The notes: generated from the sequence alone by a model not told the origin. A DNA stretch of 64,000 bases from Natrialba aegyptia DSM 13077 (GCF_000337535.1 NZ_AOIP01000062.1:1-64000), one strand, 5' to 3'. Numbered from the stretch's first letter, positions 51,162 to 60,027 are shown. Numbers and translations are program-made.

Positions 51162-51546
51162 ATGAGTACTATCGACGTGCTGGTCCCGCGAAGCGTAATC
51201 CACGGGATGCCCGCGGCGGACTATGCCGCCGCACTGCGAGACCGGCTACCCGCTCACCGCATCGAGGTGGCACCGGTACCAAGGAAGCGGCAACTCGCTG
51301 CGAACACTATGGTGATCAGCTCGATCCACCCGGCGTGGCCCTACTCGACGACACGACGGAACTCGAACTATTCACAGTCGCCGCGGTGGGGTACGACCAC
51401 CCGCCGCTCAACGCGCTGGCCGACCACGGCGTCGCGGTGACAAACGTCTCGGGCATCCATACGCCAAACAGGTGCTCGAATACAGGTTACAACTGGCCGA
51501 CATCGTCGCAGGGAACGTGGGGCGACTAGAACGGGGACAGATCTGA
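51162..51546 (+). pseudogene. Decayed D-2-hydroxyacid dehydrogenase
   Basis: Family-like text runs through three frames. The first opens at ATG 51162 (MSTIDVLVPRSVIHGMPAADY), continuing to about 51340. The second reads ALLDDTTELELFTVAAVGYDH and PLNALADHGVAVTNVSGIHTPN. After about 51470 the third reads QVLEYRLQLADIVAGNVGRL and stops at 51546. The order matches the N-terminal substrate domain of D-2-hydroxyacid dehydrogenases. The roughly 200-residue NAD-binding domain and C-terminus are missing. Two frameshifts plus truncation indicate a dead gene at the right edge of the sugar-acid region. Confidence 0.7.
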
Positions 51547-51689
51547 CCTTGAAAGCCCGGTTTGAGCCCCGAAATGACCATGAGTGCGCGAGCGGCCTCG
51601 TGGCTTGCGAACGTGTCCGATCTCCTCTCCGGTGGAACGCGGACGCAGCCAGCGGCACCGTCAGCAGGGCACTGTTGCGCCCATTGGTG

Positions 51690-51706
51690 TCCACCGTCGT
51701 TGGACA
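51690..51706 (+). promoter_or_regulatory. Candidate regulator site C
   Basis: TCCACCGTCGTTGGACA matches the same consensus; with its flank it forms GTGTCCA-N7-TGGACAC, a 7-bp dyad. No intact gene start is adjacent, so it may be left over from a lost promoter. Confidence 0.5.
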
Positions 51707-52088
51707 CTGTCTCTGATCCATGCGCTCTGTCCGCTCCAGTAGGTACGGACCGGAGTGTTCTCCCGGCACGACTGCGTTTCAGTGACGCCTCAGCGGGAGT
51801 CAGATGTCCTCCTCGACAATTACATGTGTACGTTTGTAATCCGTTCTACAGGCCACTGCCGCTATCGAGGGGGAAGTACGGGAACTGAGGAGAATTGATT
51901 ACCCAGTTCAAATTGAAATTCATATTTAATATCCAACAAATTATGACGATTTCGGCAAGGTCTCTGTAGTAATCGATCTAGTCGTTCTCCGAGTCGTAGT
52001 CCTGAAGCGGTTGATTGTGCTGCAACGATCGTGGCAGTGCTGACCAGTGCTGAATAATGAGAGTCATAGACTCGATCATCAGAAAGAA

Positions 52089-52262
52089 TTCGAAATAATC
52101 AGAATGAGATCACCGGAGTTCTAGCCTCTACTTATATCGGGCCTCTTCTCAAGAATCCATTCCGACTATTTCGAATCGACTCCTATCAATCTGCCTAACT
52201 CGCTCACACAATCATAGCAGACCACTATTCTTCAGTTCAACGCTTCCCTCTTCGAAATAACC
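52089..52262. promoter_or_regulatory. Repeated TTCGAAATAA elements before the second IclR gene
   Basis: TTCGAAATAATC (52089-52100) and TTCGAAATAACC (52251-52262) share 11 of 12 bases. ATTTCGAA (52168-52175) is the same core inverted. The second copy abuts the TATA box (52266-52273) of the regulator gene. They may be binding sites for that regulator. Confidence 0.35.
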
Positions 52263-52298
52263 GGAACTATAATGGAGGTTGATTGAGAGTCTGTTACC

Positions 52299-53066
52299 AT
52301 GTCATCACAACCACTCAAATCTCTCTGTCGCGCTAATCGTATCGTAGAACGGCTTGTCGAAATGGAGTCCGCATCTGTAAGTGAGTTAGCTGCCGAATTT
52401 GATATGCCGCTAAGCACGATGTATGAGTATGTGAACACGCTCGAGACGATCAATTACATTACCAAGAAACCAAATGGCCGCTATTGTGTGAGCCTTTCCT
52501 TTCTCGAGATCGGAAATCAAGTTCGACGGAACTATGCTATTTATAGGGTTGGAGAGTCGGAAACCCGACGGTTGGCCGAAGAAACGGGAGAGTTCGCCGG
52601 TTTAATGGTAAAAGAGGACAATCTCGGAGTATTATTATCGATGAAAAAGGGGGACAAGGTAAAACGGCTCCAAGTCAGCCGAACACATCCAGGCGTCAAA
52701 TCCCGACTCAACACGACAGCCTATGGAAAGGCAATTTTAGCCCAATTATCTGATAAAGAGATTCAGGATGTAATAGATCAATACGGCCTCCATCCCAGAA
52801 CAGACAACACGATAACTGAAATCGATCCTCTCTTCGAAGAAATTGAGCTCATTCGTCAACGCGGATACGCGCTTGATGACGAGGAATGCTTCGATGGGAT
52901 GCGTGGTATTGGCGTTCCGGTCGTTAGTCAAACAGACGATCTCGTGGGTGGTATCGCACTGTATGGGCCACCGAGTCGTCTAACTGATGACGTTTTCTTC
53001 AAAAAGTATCCATCAGTAGTGCAGGAATATGCAAACATCATCCAGGGAAATCTGGAATATTCGTGA
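52299..53066 (+). CDS. IclR-family transcriptional regulator, A/T-richer than neighbours
   Basis: A 255-residue regulator. The winged helix contains VSELAAEFDMPLSTMYEYVN and the wing TINYITKKPNGRYCVSLSF. The effector domain has SRLNTTAYGKAILAQLSDKEI and GYALDDEECFDGMRGIGVPV. It is a homologue of the regulator at 49480 but not close. The gene uses many A/T-ending codons (AAA, GAA, ATT, GTA), unlike all other genes here, which suggests a separate origin. It stands alone with its own TATA box. The target could be the acetoin cluster to its right or the sugar-acid genes to its left; the sequence does not decide. Confidence 0.88.
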   Translation: MSSQPLKSLCRANRIVERLVEMESASVSELAAEFDMPLSTMYEYVNTLETINYITKKPNGRYCVSLSFLEIGNQVRRNYAIYRVGESETRRLAEETGEFAGLMVKEDNLGVLLSMKKGDKVKRLQVSRTHPGVKSRLNTTAYGKAILAQLSDKEIQDVIDQYGLHPRTDNTITEIDPLFEEIELIRQRGYALDDEECFDGMRGIGVPVVSQTDDLVGGIALYGPPSRLTDDVFFKKYPSVVQEYANIIQGNLEYS

Positions 53067-53343
53067 TCACATGGGTGAATATTGTCAGTTCTATTCTACA
53101 CTCAGTAACGCTGTGCGTTGCGAATTGGAAGACGTTTCGCTGGCTTTTCAGCGACTCCAGTTATTGAAATCGGAACAAGCATCACGCTAACGCTGAGAAA
53201 TCATCGTCACCGAATCCTACGAGTCTCTTTTTCGCCAAATCGCGTGACGTCCGTATGGATGATCCGCGTACCTTGCGACTCTCGTTTACTGAGACCGAGA
53301 CGATCGAAAACAGTAAGGGGAACGTCGTAGAGAAGTGTGGTGG

Positions 53344-53595
53344 ATGACTGAGAGCGATCGGTACGACGCCTGGTGTCTCTCCAAACGAATCGTCAAGGAA
53401 GTTGCGGATCTCGAAGGGAAGGACCCGGCAGAACTTCCACCGCTCTACGAAGCAATAGATGCGGAGGCGCTTGAAATGATCTTCACACGGACGGAGGGTG
53501 GGACGATGCGTACGGGGAAAATCGATTTTCTGTACGCAGGACACGTGGTAACGATTGAGTACGAGGACGAGCCGGTCATCAGAATCGAACAGTAG
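53344..53595 (+). CDS. HalOD1-type small output-domain protein
   Basis: An 83-residue protein starting at ATG 53344 (MTESDRYDAWCLSKRIVKEV). The order VADLEGKDPAELPPLYEAID, then AEALEMIF, GKIDFLYAGHVVTIEYEDEP and a final IRIEQ strand matches the HalOD1 output domain. This is a haloarchaea-specific module found alone or at the end of signal-transduction proteins. Stand-alone copies are numerous and their function is mostly unknown. It has no clear operon partner; about 270 bp of non-coding sequence lie on each side. Confidence 0.78.
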   Translation: MTESDRYDAWCLSKRIVKEVADLEGKDPAELPPLYEAIDAEALEMIFTRTEGGTMRTGKIDFLYAGHVVTIEYEDEPVIRIEQ

Positions 53596-53869
53596 CGTAC
53601 GATAGTCGGCACGTAACCGTGGAACTCGGCGCTCGTAGCGGAGCGTTTCATCCTGCCGATCGGAGCTATCAGGACGGTATACTCGCGGGATCGTTGAATG
53701 GGTGACACGCTGCTAGCGGATACCCTCAATCAAGATTGATCGCCCCCGATGGAAGAGACAAATGTAAATAAATAGCGCGTAGACGAGACGACGGACGCAT
53801 CTCGTTTCGGGTCTCGTACCCATCCTAGCCGCCGGTCGCACCGTAACTGGGTTGGCGGCTACTGTTTCG

Positions 53870-55288
53870 TCAGCTGTTGAGCGTGTGGACCGCTTCGCCG
53901 CGAGCGTTCGCGGCTGCCTCCATGACCGCCTCGGTGAGAGTCGGGTGCGTGTGAACCGTCGTTGCGATATCTTCTAGCGTGGCTTCCGTCTCGATAGCCA
54001 GGGCGAGTTCAGCAGCTAGCTCCGAGGCGTCGGGACAGACTAGCTGCGCGCCGAGGACCGTGCCGGAGCTCCCGTTCGCGACGATACGTACGAACCCATC
54101 AGTCTCGCCGAGTGTGAGTGCACGCCCCGAGGCTCGCATCGGCATCCGTCCGACGACTGGATCGAGACCTGCGTTCTCGGCCTCGTCCTCGGTCATCCCG
54201 ACCGTGCAGATTTCGGGATCGGTGAAGACGGCGGCCGGAATCGCTCGGGAGTCAAATGTGGCCGCCTCGCCAGCGATAACGTCGGCCGCAATTTCGCCCT
54301 CCTTGCTCGCCTTGTGGGCGAGCAGTGGCTCGCCGACGACGTCGCCGACGGCGAAAATCCGTTCGGCGACAGTTCGAGTCTGCTTGTCGGTCGGAATGAA
54401 CCCCCGGTCGTCGGTCTCGATACCTGCTGCTCCCAGGTTGAGCGTGTCGGTGACGGGCTCTCGTCCGACGGCGACCACCACGCGGTCGGCCTCGTATTCG
54501 GACTGATCGCCGTCGTCACTCTCAGTGAAGACGCGGACGCCGCGGCCGGTTGACTCCCAGCCTTGAGCCCCCTCGCCAAAGTGGAAGTTGATACCGAGGC
54601 TTTCGGCGCGCTTCCTGACGACGCGGGCGATATCCCGCTCGTAGCCGGGCAGTACCTGATCGAGCATTTCGACGACCGTCACGTCGACGCCCAGTTTGGC
54701 AAACACCGTCGAGAGTTCCATACCAATGTAGCCCGCGCCAACGACGAGCAGCCGTTCGGGAAGCGACTCGAGTCCGAGCGCGTGCGTCGAGGAGAGAACG
54801 TGTTCGCCATCGAATGGGAACTCAGGAAGTTCGACCGGACGCGACCCGGTAGCGATGACGGCGTGAGTAAACGCGATCGACCCGAGGTTCGTTCCGTTCC
54901 GCATGATCTGGACCGCTGTTTCGCTTGTAAAGGTCGCAGTCCCATCGATCAGGGTTACACCGTTGGCCGTACAGAGCTTCTCGACGCCACCGGTGAGTTG
55001 CTTCACGACATTGTTCTTCCAGCCGACCATTCGACTGAAGTCCACGTCGAGTTCGGCTTGGATCCCCATGTGCTCAGCGTGAGTAGCGTCGTGTGTGATA
55101 TCGGCCGCTGCGATGAGTGCCTTCGAAGGAATGCAGCCGACGTTGAGGCAGGTCCCACCGTAGGCATCTTTCTCGACGAGCGCTACGTCGAAGCCGGATT
55201 GGGCAGCCCGGATAGCGGCTACGTATCCGCCGGGACCGGCACCAATCACTACGATATCCGTTTCTACCGGGATGGATTCTCCAACCAT
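53870..55288 (-). CDS. lpdA: Dihydrolipoyl dehydrogenase (E3)
   Basis: A 472-residue FAD disulfide oxidoreductase that reoxidises dihydrolipoamide on the E2 subunit with NAD. Visible marks are the FAD loop IGAGPGGYVAAIRA (about 15-28), redox pair Cys47-Cys52 in GGTCLNVGCIPSKAL, and the NAD loop VVGAGYIGMELSTVFAKLG. The second FAD segment is FAVGDVVGEPLLAHKASKEG, and the dimer-interface catalytic dyad is HTHPTLTE. A TATA box (TTTTTTATCC, 55309-55320, minus strand) lies just upstream. It is the probable E3 for the acetoin dehydrogenase-like complex encoded to the right. Confidence 0.95.
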   Translation of the reverse strand: MVGESIPVETDIVVIGAGPGGYVAAIRAAQSGFDVALVEKDAYGGTCLNVGCIPSKALIAAADITHDATHAEHMGIQAELDVDFSRMVGWKNNVVKQLTGGVEKLCTANGVTLIDGTATFTSETAVQIMRNGTNLGSIAFTHAVIATGSRPVELPEFPFDGEHVLSSTHALGLESLPERLLVVGAGYIGMELSTVFAKLGVDVTVVEMLDQVLPGYERDIARVVRKRAESLGINFHFGEGAQGWESTGRGVRVFTESDDGDQSEYEADRVVVAVGREPVTDTLNLGAAGIETDDRGFIPTDKQTRTVAERIFAVGDVVGEPLLAHKASKEGEIAADVIAGEAATFDSRAIPAAVFTDPEICTVGMTEDEAENAGLDPVVGRMPMRASGRALTLGETDGFVRIVANGSSGTVLGAQLVCPDASELAAELALAIETEATLEDIATTVHTHPTLTEAVMEAAANARGEAVHTLNS

Positions 55289-55398
55289 CTACTGTCACTG
55301 TCACGCGGAAGGATAAAAAAGAGGACCCTTCTCGTTCTCTATTTCGTCTGATAAAAGGTACAATTATGCCGCTCTAGACGGATGGCGTAAGTGAAGCA

Positions 55399-56340
55399 AT
55401 GTCATCGACACTCCACCCGCAAGTCGAGAAGTACCTTCACGGGCTGTCAGAACAGGGCTTACCACCGCTCTACCGGCTGTCACTAGAAGAAGCCCGTGAG
55501 ACATATCGCGATCTCAGTATTCCCAGTGAACCTCCAATCTCGGTCGCATCCGTGATAGACCGCACTATCCCGGGTCCAGCGACGGATATCCCCGTGCGGA
55601 TTTACAAGCCAACTGGGGACGGACCGCATCCACCGCTCGTCTTCTTCCACGGTGGTGGATGGATGCTCGGGGATTTAGAGACGTACGACGCGCTGTGTCG
55701 GGCGCTCTCGAACGCGACCGAGTGCGTCGTCATCTCCGTCGACTACCGACGCGCGCCCGAACACCGGTTCCCAGCCGGACTCGAGGACTGTTACGCCGCG
55801 ACGTGTTGGGTCGCGAACAACGCCGAAGCGATCGATGCCAGGCCCGATACATTGGCTATCGCCGGAGACAGCGCCGGGGGATCACTCGCGTTTGGTGTCG
55901 GGCTCCTGGCACGCGATCGGGACGGACCAGCGATCGACTATCAAGTGCTCGCATACCCCGCTTCGGACTACGCGTTCGATACGGACTCTTACGAGGAGAA
56001 CGCACAGGGATACTTCATCACGCGAAAGGACATGGAGCGGTTCTGGGACGGCTACCTCCAGAGCGAACTGGACGGTGAGCATCCGTACGCGTCGCCGCTT
56101 CGTACCGAGAGCCTGGACCGGCTCCCGCCCACGCTCGTTCTGACGTGCGGGTTTGATCCGCTTCGCGACGACGGCACGGAACTCGCAAGTCGGCTGTCTG
56201 AAGCCGGCGTTTCGACCGACCACGTGCAGTATGAGGATATGATTCATGGGTTCCTGATCATGCTCTCTGATCCGGAACTGGATCGGGCACACGAGGCTCT
56301 CGAGGAAATCGGTGAGAGAGTTCGAGACGAGTTGCAGTAA
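55399..56340 (+). CDS. Hormone-sensitive-lipase-type alpha/beta hydrolase
   Basis: A 313-residue esterase of the HSL/Est family IV. It has the oxyanion motif VFFHGGGWMLGD, the strand VVISVDYRRAPEHRFPAGLED, nucleophile Ser in IAGDSAGGSLA, a candidate acid in LTCGFDPLRDDG, and His in MIHGFLIM. No signal peptide is present, so it acts in the cytoplasm. The gene lies divergently 110 bp from lpdA and upstream of the SDR and E2 genes on the same strand. It may release acetoin or butanediol from esters, or serve a neighbouring pathway; this is inference. Confidence 0.88.
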   Translation: MSSTLHPQVEKYLHGLSEQGLPPLYRLSLEEARETYRDLSIPSEPPISVASVIDRTIPGPATDIPVRIYKPTGDGPHPPLVFFHGGGWMLGDLETYDALCRALSNATECVVISVDYRRAPEHRFPAGLEDCYAATCWVANNAEAIDARPDTLAIAGDSAGGSLAFGVGLLARDRDGPAIDYQVLAYPASDYAFDTDSYEENAQGYFITRKDMERFWDGYLQSELDGEHPYASPLRTESLDRLPPTLVLTCGFDPLRDDGTELASRLSEAGVSTDHVQYEDMIHGFLIMLSDPELDRAHEALEEIGERVRDELQ

Positions 56341-56447
56341 GCGAGTTCACCCACCTCTCGAGGACAAGCCACGACGAGTCTCCGTCATCCGATACCAGTC
56401 CCATTGTCTGTCGCGTTCCATCCGTTTCGGCCCCGACAACCACCATG

Positions 56448-56464
56448 ATTTATAATCATATATC
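56448..56464 (+). promoter_or_regulatory. TATA region of the SDR gene at 56483
   Basis: ATTTATAATCATATATC lies about 20-35 nt upstream of ATG 56483 and gives this gene its own promoter. Confidence 0.6.
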
Positions 56465-56482
56465 ACCTCTAATCGAGAGACG

Positions 56483-57295
56483 ATGGTAGACAAGAACACG
56501 CTAGACGGAGCGGTGTCGATCGTGACCGGTGGTGGCGGAGACATCGGTGGTGGAATCGCCACAGAACTCGCGGCTGCGGGAAGTGACGTAGTTATCGCCG
56601 ACGTGGACATCCTGGAGACGGAGTACAACCAGAAATCATCCGCGGAGATCGGCGGGGCGACGCGTGCACGTGAACTCGTGGATCGCATCGAGTCGGAAGA
56701 CCAGCGCGCACACGTCGTGGACTGTGACGTCACGAAAGCCGATCAGATCGACGCGATGGTCGACGAGGTCATCGACGAGTTCAGTCGGATTGACATCCTC
56801 GTGAACAACGCGGGCGTCATCACCGCCACACCGGTCGAGGAGATGGCGGAAGCGGAGTGGGAGACGGTGATGGACGTGAACGCGAAGGGGATGTTCCTCG
56901 CGGCACGCGCCGCGATTCCACACCTCCGCGAGTCGAAGGGGACCATCATCAACACCGCCTCCATCGCGGGTGAGATCGGCGCCGCCGGCCTCGCACACTA
57001 CTGTGCGTCGAAACACGCCGTACTCGGGCTCACGAAGTCGCTCAGTCTCGAGTTGGCGCCGGATGTTACGGTCAACGCTATCTGTCCAGGAATCGTCGAG
57101 ACGCCGATGTGGGAAGACGTTTTGACGCCGGAAATCGGCGAATCGTACGACGAGACTATCGACCGAGCCATTCCGATGGGGCGCGACCAGACGCCTGAGG
57201 ACATGGGGAGACTCGCCGTCTTTTTCGCGGAGAACCGGAACGTCACTGGACAGTCCGTGGTCGTCGACGGTGGCATTCTCCAGAACGTCCTCTAG
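56483..57295 (+). CDS. SDR family dehydrogenase, probable acetoin/diacetyl reductase-like
   Basis: A 270-residue classical SDR. The cofactor loop is TGGGGDIGGG, unusually glycine-rich. The rest is standard: VDCDVTKADQID, NNAGVITATP, catalytic Ser in NTASIAGEIG, YxxxK in YCASKHAV, and PGIVETPMWEDV. The ending NVTGQSVVVDGGILQNVL is typical of this branch. It lies between the esterase and the E2 gene, in a cluster with butanediol dehydrogenase and an acetoin dehydrogenase-like complex. Interconversion of acetoin with diacetyl or butanediol is therefore the favoured guess; other hydroxyketones are possible. Confidence 0.85.
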   Translation: MVDKNTLDGAVSIVTGGGGDIGGGIATELAAAGSDVVIADVDILETEYNQKSSAEIGGATRARELVDRIESEDQRAHVVDCDVTKADQIDAMVDEVIDEFSRIDILVNNAGVITATPVEEMAEAEWETVMDVNAKGMFLAARAAIPHLRESKGTIINTASIAGEIGAAGLAHYCASKHAVLGLTKSLSLELAPDVTVNAICPGIVETPMWEDVLTPEIGESYDETIDRAIPMGRDQTPEDMGRLAVFFAENRNVTGQSVVVDGGILQNVL

Positions 57296-57496
57296 AGGAG
57301 GATTCCCGGCGCAGCATATTTTTATCCAATAGTGTGGTCGACGTAACCGGCTTCTCGACTGATTCCGATGCGGAGAAGAGAGGCGTGAATGACTGCACGC
57401 GAGCGCCTCGCGGGCCGAACCTGTCACGTACTCCGTCGAAATCATCATCGTTCGAGAGATACGTTTTAGTAGATTGGCGCACATGGATGATTTATA

Positions 57497-58840
57497 ATGG
57501 CGTATATTATCAAGATGCCAAAGCTAGGGCTCGAAATGGAACAGGGGACCGTCCTCGAATGGTTCCGTGAGTCAGAAGATGACGTGTCGGAAGGAGACAA
57601 GCTCGCCGAAGTCGAATCCGAGAAGAGTATCGGCGAGGTCGAGGCGCGTGAAGACGGTGTCCTCCGCCGGATCTACGTCGAGGAAGGCAAGTCCGTTCCA
57701 CCCGGCACACCGATCGGCATCCTCGCAGCGGCCGATACTGATATCTCCGATCTCGAGGCCGAAGCCGAGGCCGAGATCAACGGAAAGACGGAGGCAGAAC
57801 GGGATACCACAGCCGAACCATCGGACACGGAAGACGATGCCGTCACGGTCGAGACGCAATCGGCCGCGTCCGCGGGAAGTTCGGCCGCTCCCGCGGCCGC
57901 AGAGGAGACGACCGAAGTGAAGGCGTCCCCGCGAGCACGGAACCGAGCGGAGGAACTCGGTGTCGACCTCATGTCCGTCGAGGGTACCGGACCGATGGAT
58001 TCGATCACCGAGGACGACGTCGAGGCGGCAGTCGGCGATGGGACAGAGAGAGAGGAGTCGATCAAAGCTTCTCCCCGAGCCAAAAAGCGCGCGGAGGAGG
58101 CCGGCGTCGACCTCACGTCCGTCGAGGGTACCGGACCGATGGATTCGATCACCGAAGACGACGTCGAGGCGGCCGCCGAAGCCACGCGGGAGAGTGGTTC
58201 GGAAGTTCGGCAAATCACCCCCGAGCGGACCGCTTCCAACCGGTTCGAGCGAGCCACAGCTGTGGCCGACCCGTCCGCCGGAGCGGCGTTGCTCGAAACC
58301 ACGGAAGCGGTTCGGTCGGCGTTCGAGGAGCGGGTAACGAGTATCGACGTGTTGCTCGTGGTCGCCTCGGCGGCGCTCGCGGATCGACCGCTCATGAACG
58401 GAATCTACGCGGAATCGACGCACCAGCTCCGAGAAAGCCAGGACATCGCCCTCGTGACCGAACTCGACGGCGAACTCCACACGGGCGTCGTTCCGAACGT
58501 TGAGGAGAAGTCGCTGACCGAGATCGTCGACACACGCGAACGGCTCGACGATGACAGCGAGGGGGAGCCCTCGTTCACCCTCGCAAACGCGTCCAAGACG
58601 GACTCCGACGGGATGCTCGTCAATCCACCGTGCGTCGCGGCTCTCGAGTTCGATGCGACTGGCCAGCGGGCGGTTCCAGAGGGCAGCGGTGTGGATCTCC
58701 GCCCACTCGTGACTGCCAGTCTGACCTACGACACGCGAGCGATAGACGGATCCGAGGCCGACGCCTTCTTACAGCGGCTCTTCGAGCGGGCCGAACGCGC
58801 GTCCGAACTCGTTCTCGAATCGTATCGCGGTACGGAATAA
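57497..58840 (+). CDS. E2 subunit of an acetoin/2-oxoacid dehydrogenase-like complex, atypical
   Basis: A 447-residue E2. The N-terminal lipoyl domain has the lipoylation Lys43 in AEVESEKSIGEVEA. An acidic, Ala/Glu-rich linker leads to two nearly identical peripheral-subunit-binding domains (about 140-182 and 188-230), each with KASPRA and SVEGTGPMDSITEDDVEAA. The repeat unit is 144 nt (48 codons). The C-terminal acyltransferase domain is short. Its catalytic motif, normally DHRxxDG, reads DTRAIDG, so the essential His is Thr413. Acyl transfer as usually understood may not occur. The upstream element TTTTAGTA (57464-57471) fits a promoter. Confidence 0.9.
   Translation: MAYIIKMPKLGLEMEQGTVLEWFRESEDDVSEGDKLAEVESEKSIGEVEAREDGVLRRIYVEEGKSVPPGTPIGILAAADTDISDLEAEAEAEINGKTEAERDTTAEPSDTEDDAVTVETQSAASAGSSAAPAAAEETTEVKASPRARNRAEELGVDLMSVEGTGPMDSITEDDVEAAVGDGTEREESIKASPRAKKRAEEAGVDLTSVEGTGPMDSITEDDVEAAAEATRESGSEVRQITPERTASNRFERATAVADPSAGAALLETTEAVRSAFEERVTSIDVLLVVASAALADRPLMNGIYAESTHQLRESQDIALVTELDGELHTGVVPNVEEKSLTEIVDTRERLDDDSEGEPSFTLANASKTDSDGMLVNPPCVAALEFDATGQRAVPEGSGVDLRPLVTASLTYDTRAIDGSEADAFLQRLFERAERASELVLESYRGTE
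57920..58184 (+). repeat. Tandem duplication of the E3/E1-binding domain coding sequence
   Basis: Two copies spaced 144 nt apart, nearly identical over about 70 nt (from GTCGACCTC at 57962 and at 58106), encode successive subunit-binding domains of the E2. The low divergence, including synonymous sites, implies a recent duplication. Confidence 0.85.
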
Positions 58841-59007
58841 GAAGCCATCACTCCTCGTCGAGCGTCTATCTGAATTCCGTCCGAATCCATTTTCGGACCA
58901 ACCGAGATTCTCGAAACCGGTCGAGTCACTCGAGACGATCCGTCGAAACGGACACGATAGGTCTGTAGGTATAATCGACTCGATAGTGGCGAAAACGGAA
59001 CACGAGG

Positions 59008-60027
59008 TTATCGGTCTCCGATCGGTGTCTCGCTGCTGACGAGGGATCCAGCTGCTGCGGCCGCCTCTAAGGCGGTGTCTACGTCCACGAGACGCGGCCC
59101 GTCGGCGGTGGGCGTTATACTGACGATTCCGTCGGTGAGCTCGAGTTCGCGCTCTCCGTCCGCGCTGACGACGCCGTCCGTTACCGCGAAGGTTGCCGGC
59201 TCGTCCCAGTCTAGCGGCTCGTGTGCCTCGATACCGACCGTCGTCGTCATTCCCGGTGCGAGAACCGCACGGACGGACCGGTCAGTCTCAGTAGGGTCAC
59301 CGAGGCGAAGTGCGGCACCACCGGGTGCGTTTGGAGCCAGCGGTTCGATACACCCCGCGACGCTGGTGAGCCCGATGGCTGCGGGATGTGCCCGCGAAAC
59401 GACGCCACCGAGCAGCTCCGACGGATCGATAACGGCTCGCGTTCCGATGAACGGCCGATCAATGATGCCGACGGTCGCTAGACCGGAGAGTCGCTTCTCT
59501 CCGGTGACGTCGTCGGCTCGGACGTCGATCCGTCCGTGACGGTAGGTCACGGCGTCGGCGTCGACCGCGTCGTTCGCGACGGCGGCGGCGGCCGCGCCAG
59601 CGACGGTTCCATCGACGGGCGTCGGCACGACGTTGTTCGTTCCCGTCGAGACGGAGACGAGCGGAACGTCGCCGAGTTCGAGCGCCGCGTCGCGGCTCGT
59701 CCCGTCGCCGCCGAGAACGACGACGACATCGGCGCTCTCGCGGAAATGCGCTGCGGCGCGCCGCGTGTCCGCGGCTGATTCTGTGATTGGCATCTCGATC
59801 GGTTCGATGTCCATCTTGGTGGGTGCTTCCGCGATGGCGTGCGAGGCGATACCAGTCTTGTCCGGCATAACGGCGACACTGGGGGACTCGACGGCGAGAG
59901 AGAGGCCGTCGAGAACGCACTCGGCGACACGGCGTTTCGCGTAGTTGTCGACGACGCTCGCACCGCCGGTGAGACGGCGGATGTCGCGGCCGGCCGATGG
60001 ATTGACGATGAGTCCAACGTGGGCCAC
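59008..60027 (-). CDS. acoX: AcoX-like protein with NAD-kinase fold
   Basis: A 339-residue protein of the ATP-NAD/AcoX kinase family. The GTG start at 60027 is 6 nt after the E1 beta stop. It shows VGLIVNPSAGRDIRR, the kinase motif VVVLGGDGTSRDA, and VPLVSVSTGTNNVVP, the second conserved loop. It then has a beta-rich C-terminal region with RAVIDPSELLGGV. AcoX is encoded in bacterial acetoin catabolic operons, though its role is not essential or clear. Its place directly after the E1 genes supports assignment of this complex to acetoin. A plain NAD kinase is less likely given the operon. Confidence 0.85.
   Translation of the reverse strand: MAHVGLIVNPSAGRDIRRLTGGASVVDNYAKRRVAECVLDGLSLAVESPSVAVMPDKTGIASHAIAEAPTKMDIEPIEMPITESAADTRRAAAHFRESADVVVVLGGDGTSRDAALELGDVPLVSVSTGTNNVVPTPVDGTVAGAAAAAVANDAVDADAVTYRHGRIDVRADDVTGEKRLSGLATVGIIDRPFIGTRAVIDPSELLGGVVSRAHPAAIGLTSVAGCIEPLAPNAPGGAALRLGDPTETDRSVRAVLAPGMTTTVGIEAHEPLDWDEPATFAVTDGVVSADGERELELTDGIVSITPTADGPRLVDVDTALEAAAAAGSLVSSETPIGDR

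Larger units (their letters stand above)
51547..52298. other. Gene-free region with a third regulator-like site
   Basis: About 750 bp without a convincing gene. The left part is GC-rich and may be further debris of the decayed dehydrogenase. The right part is A/T-rich. It holds the third TCCA-N3-TCGTTGGACA copy (51690), a short direct repeat (CAGTGCTGACCAGTGCTGA, about 52034-52052), and repeats of TTCGAAATAA before the next regulator gene. The TATA box for that gene is ACTATAAT at 52266-52273. Confidence 0.55.
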
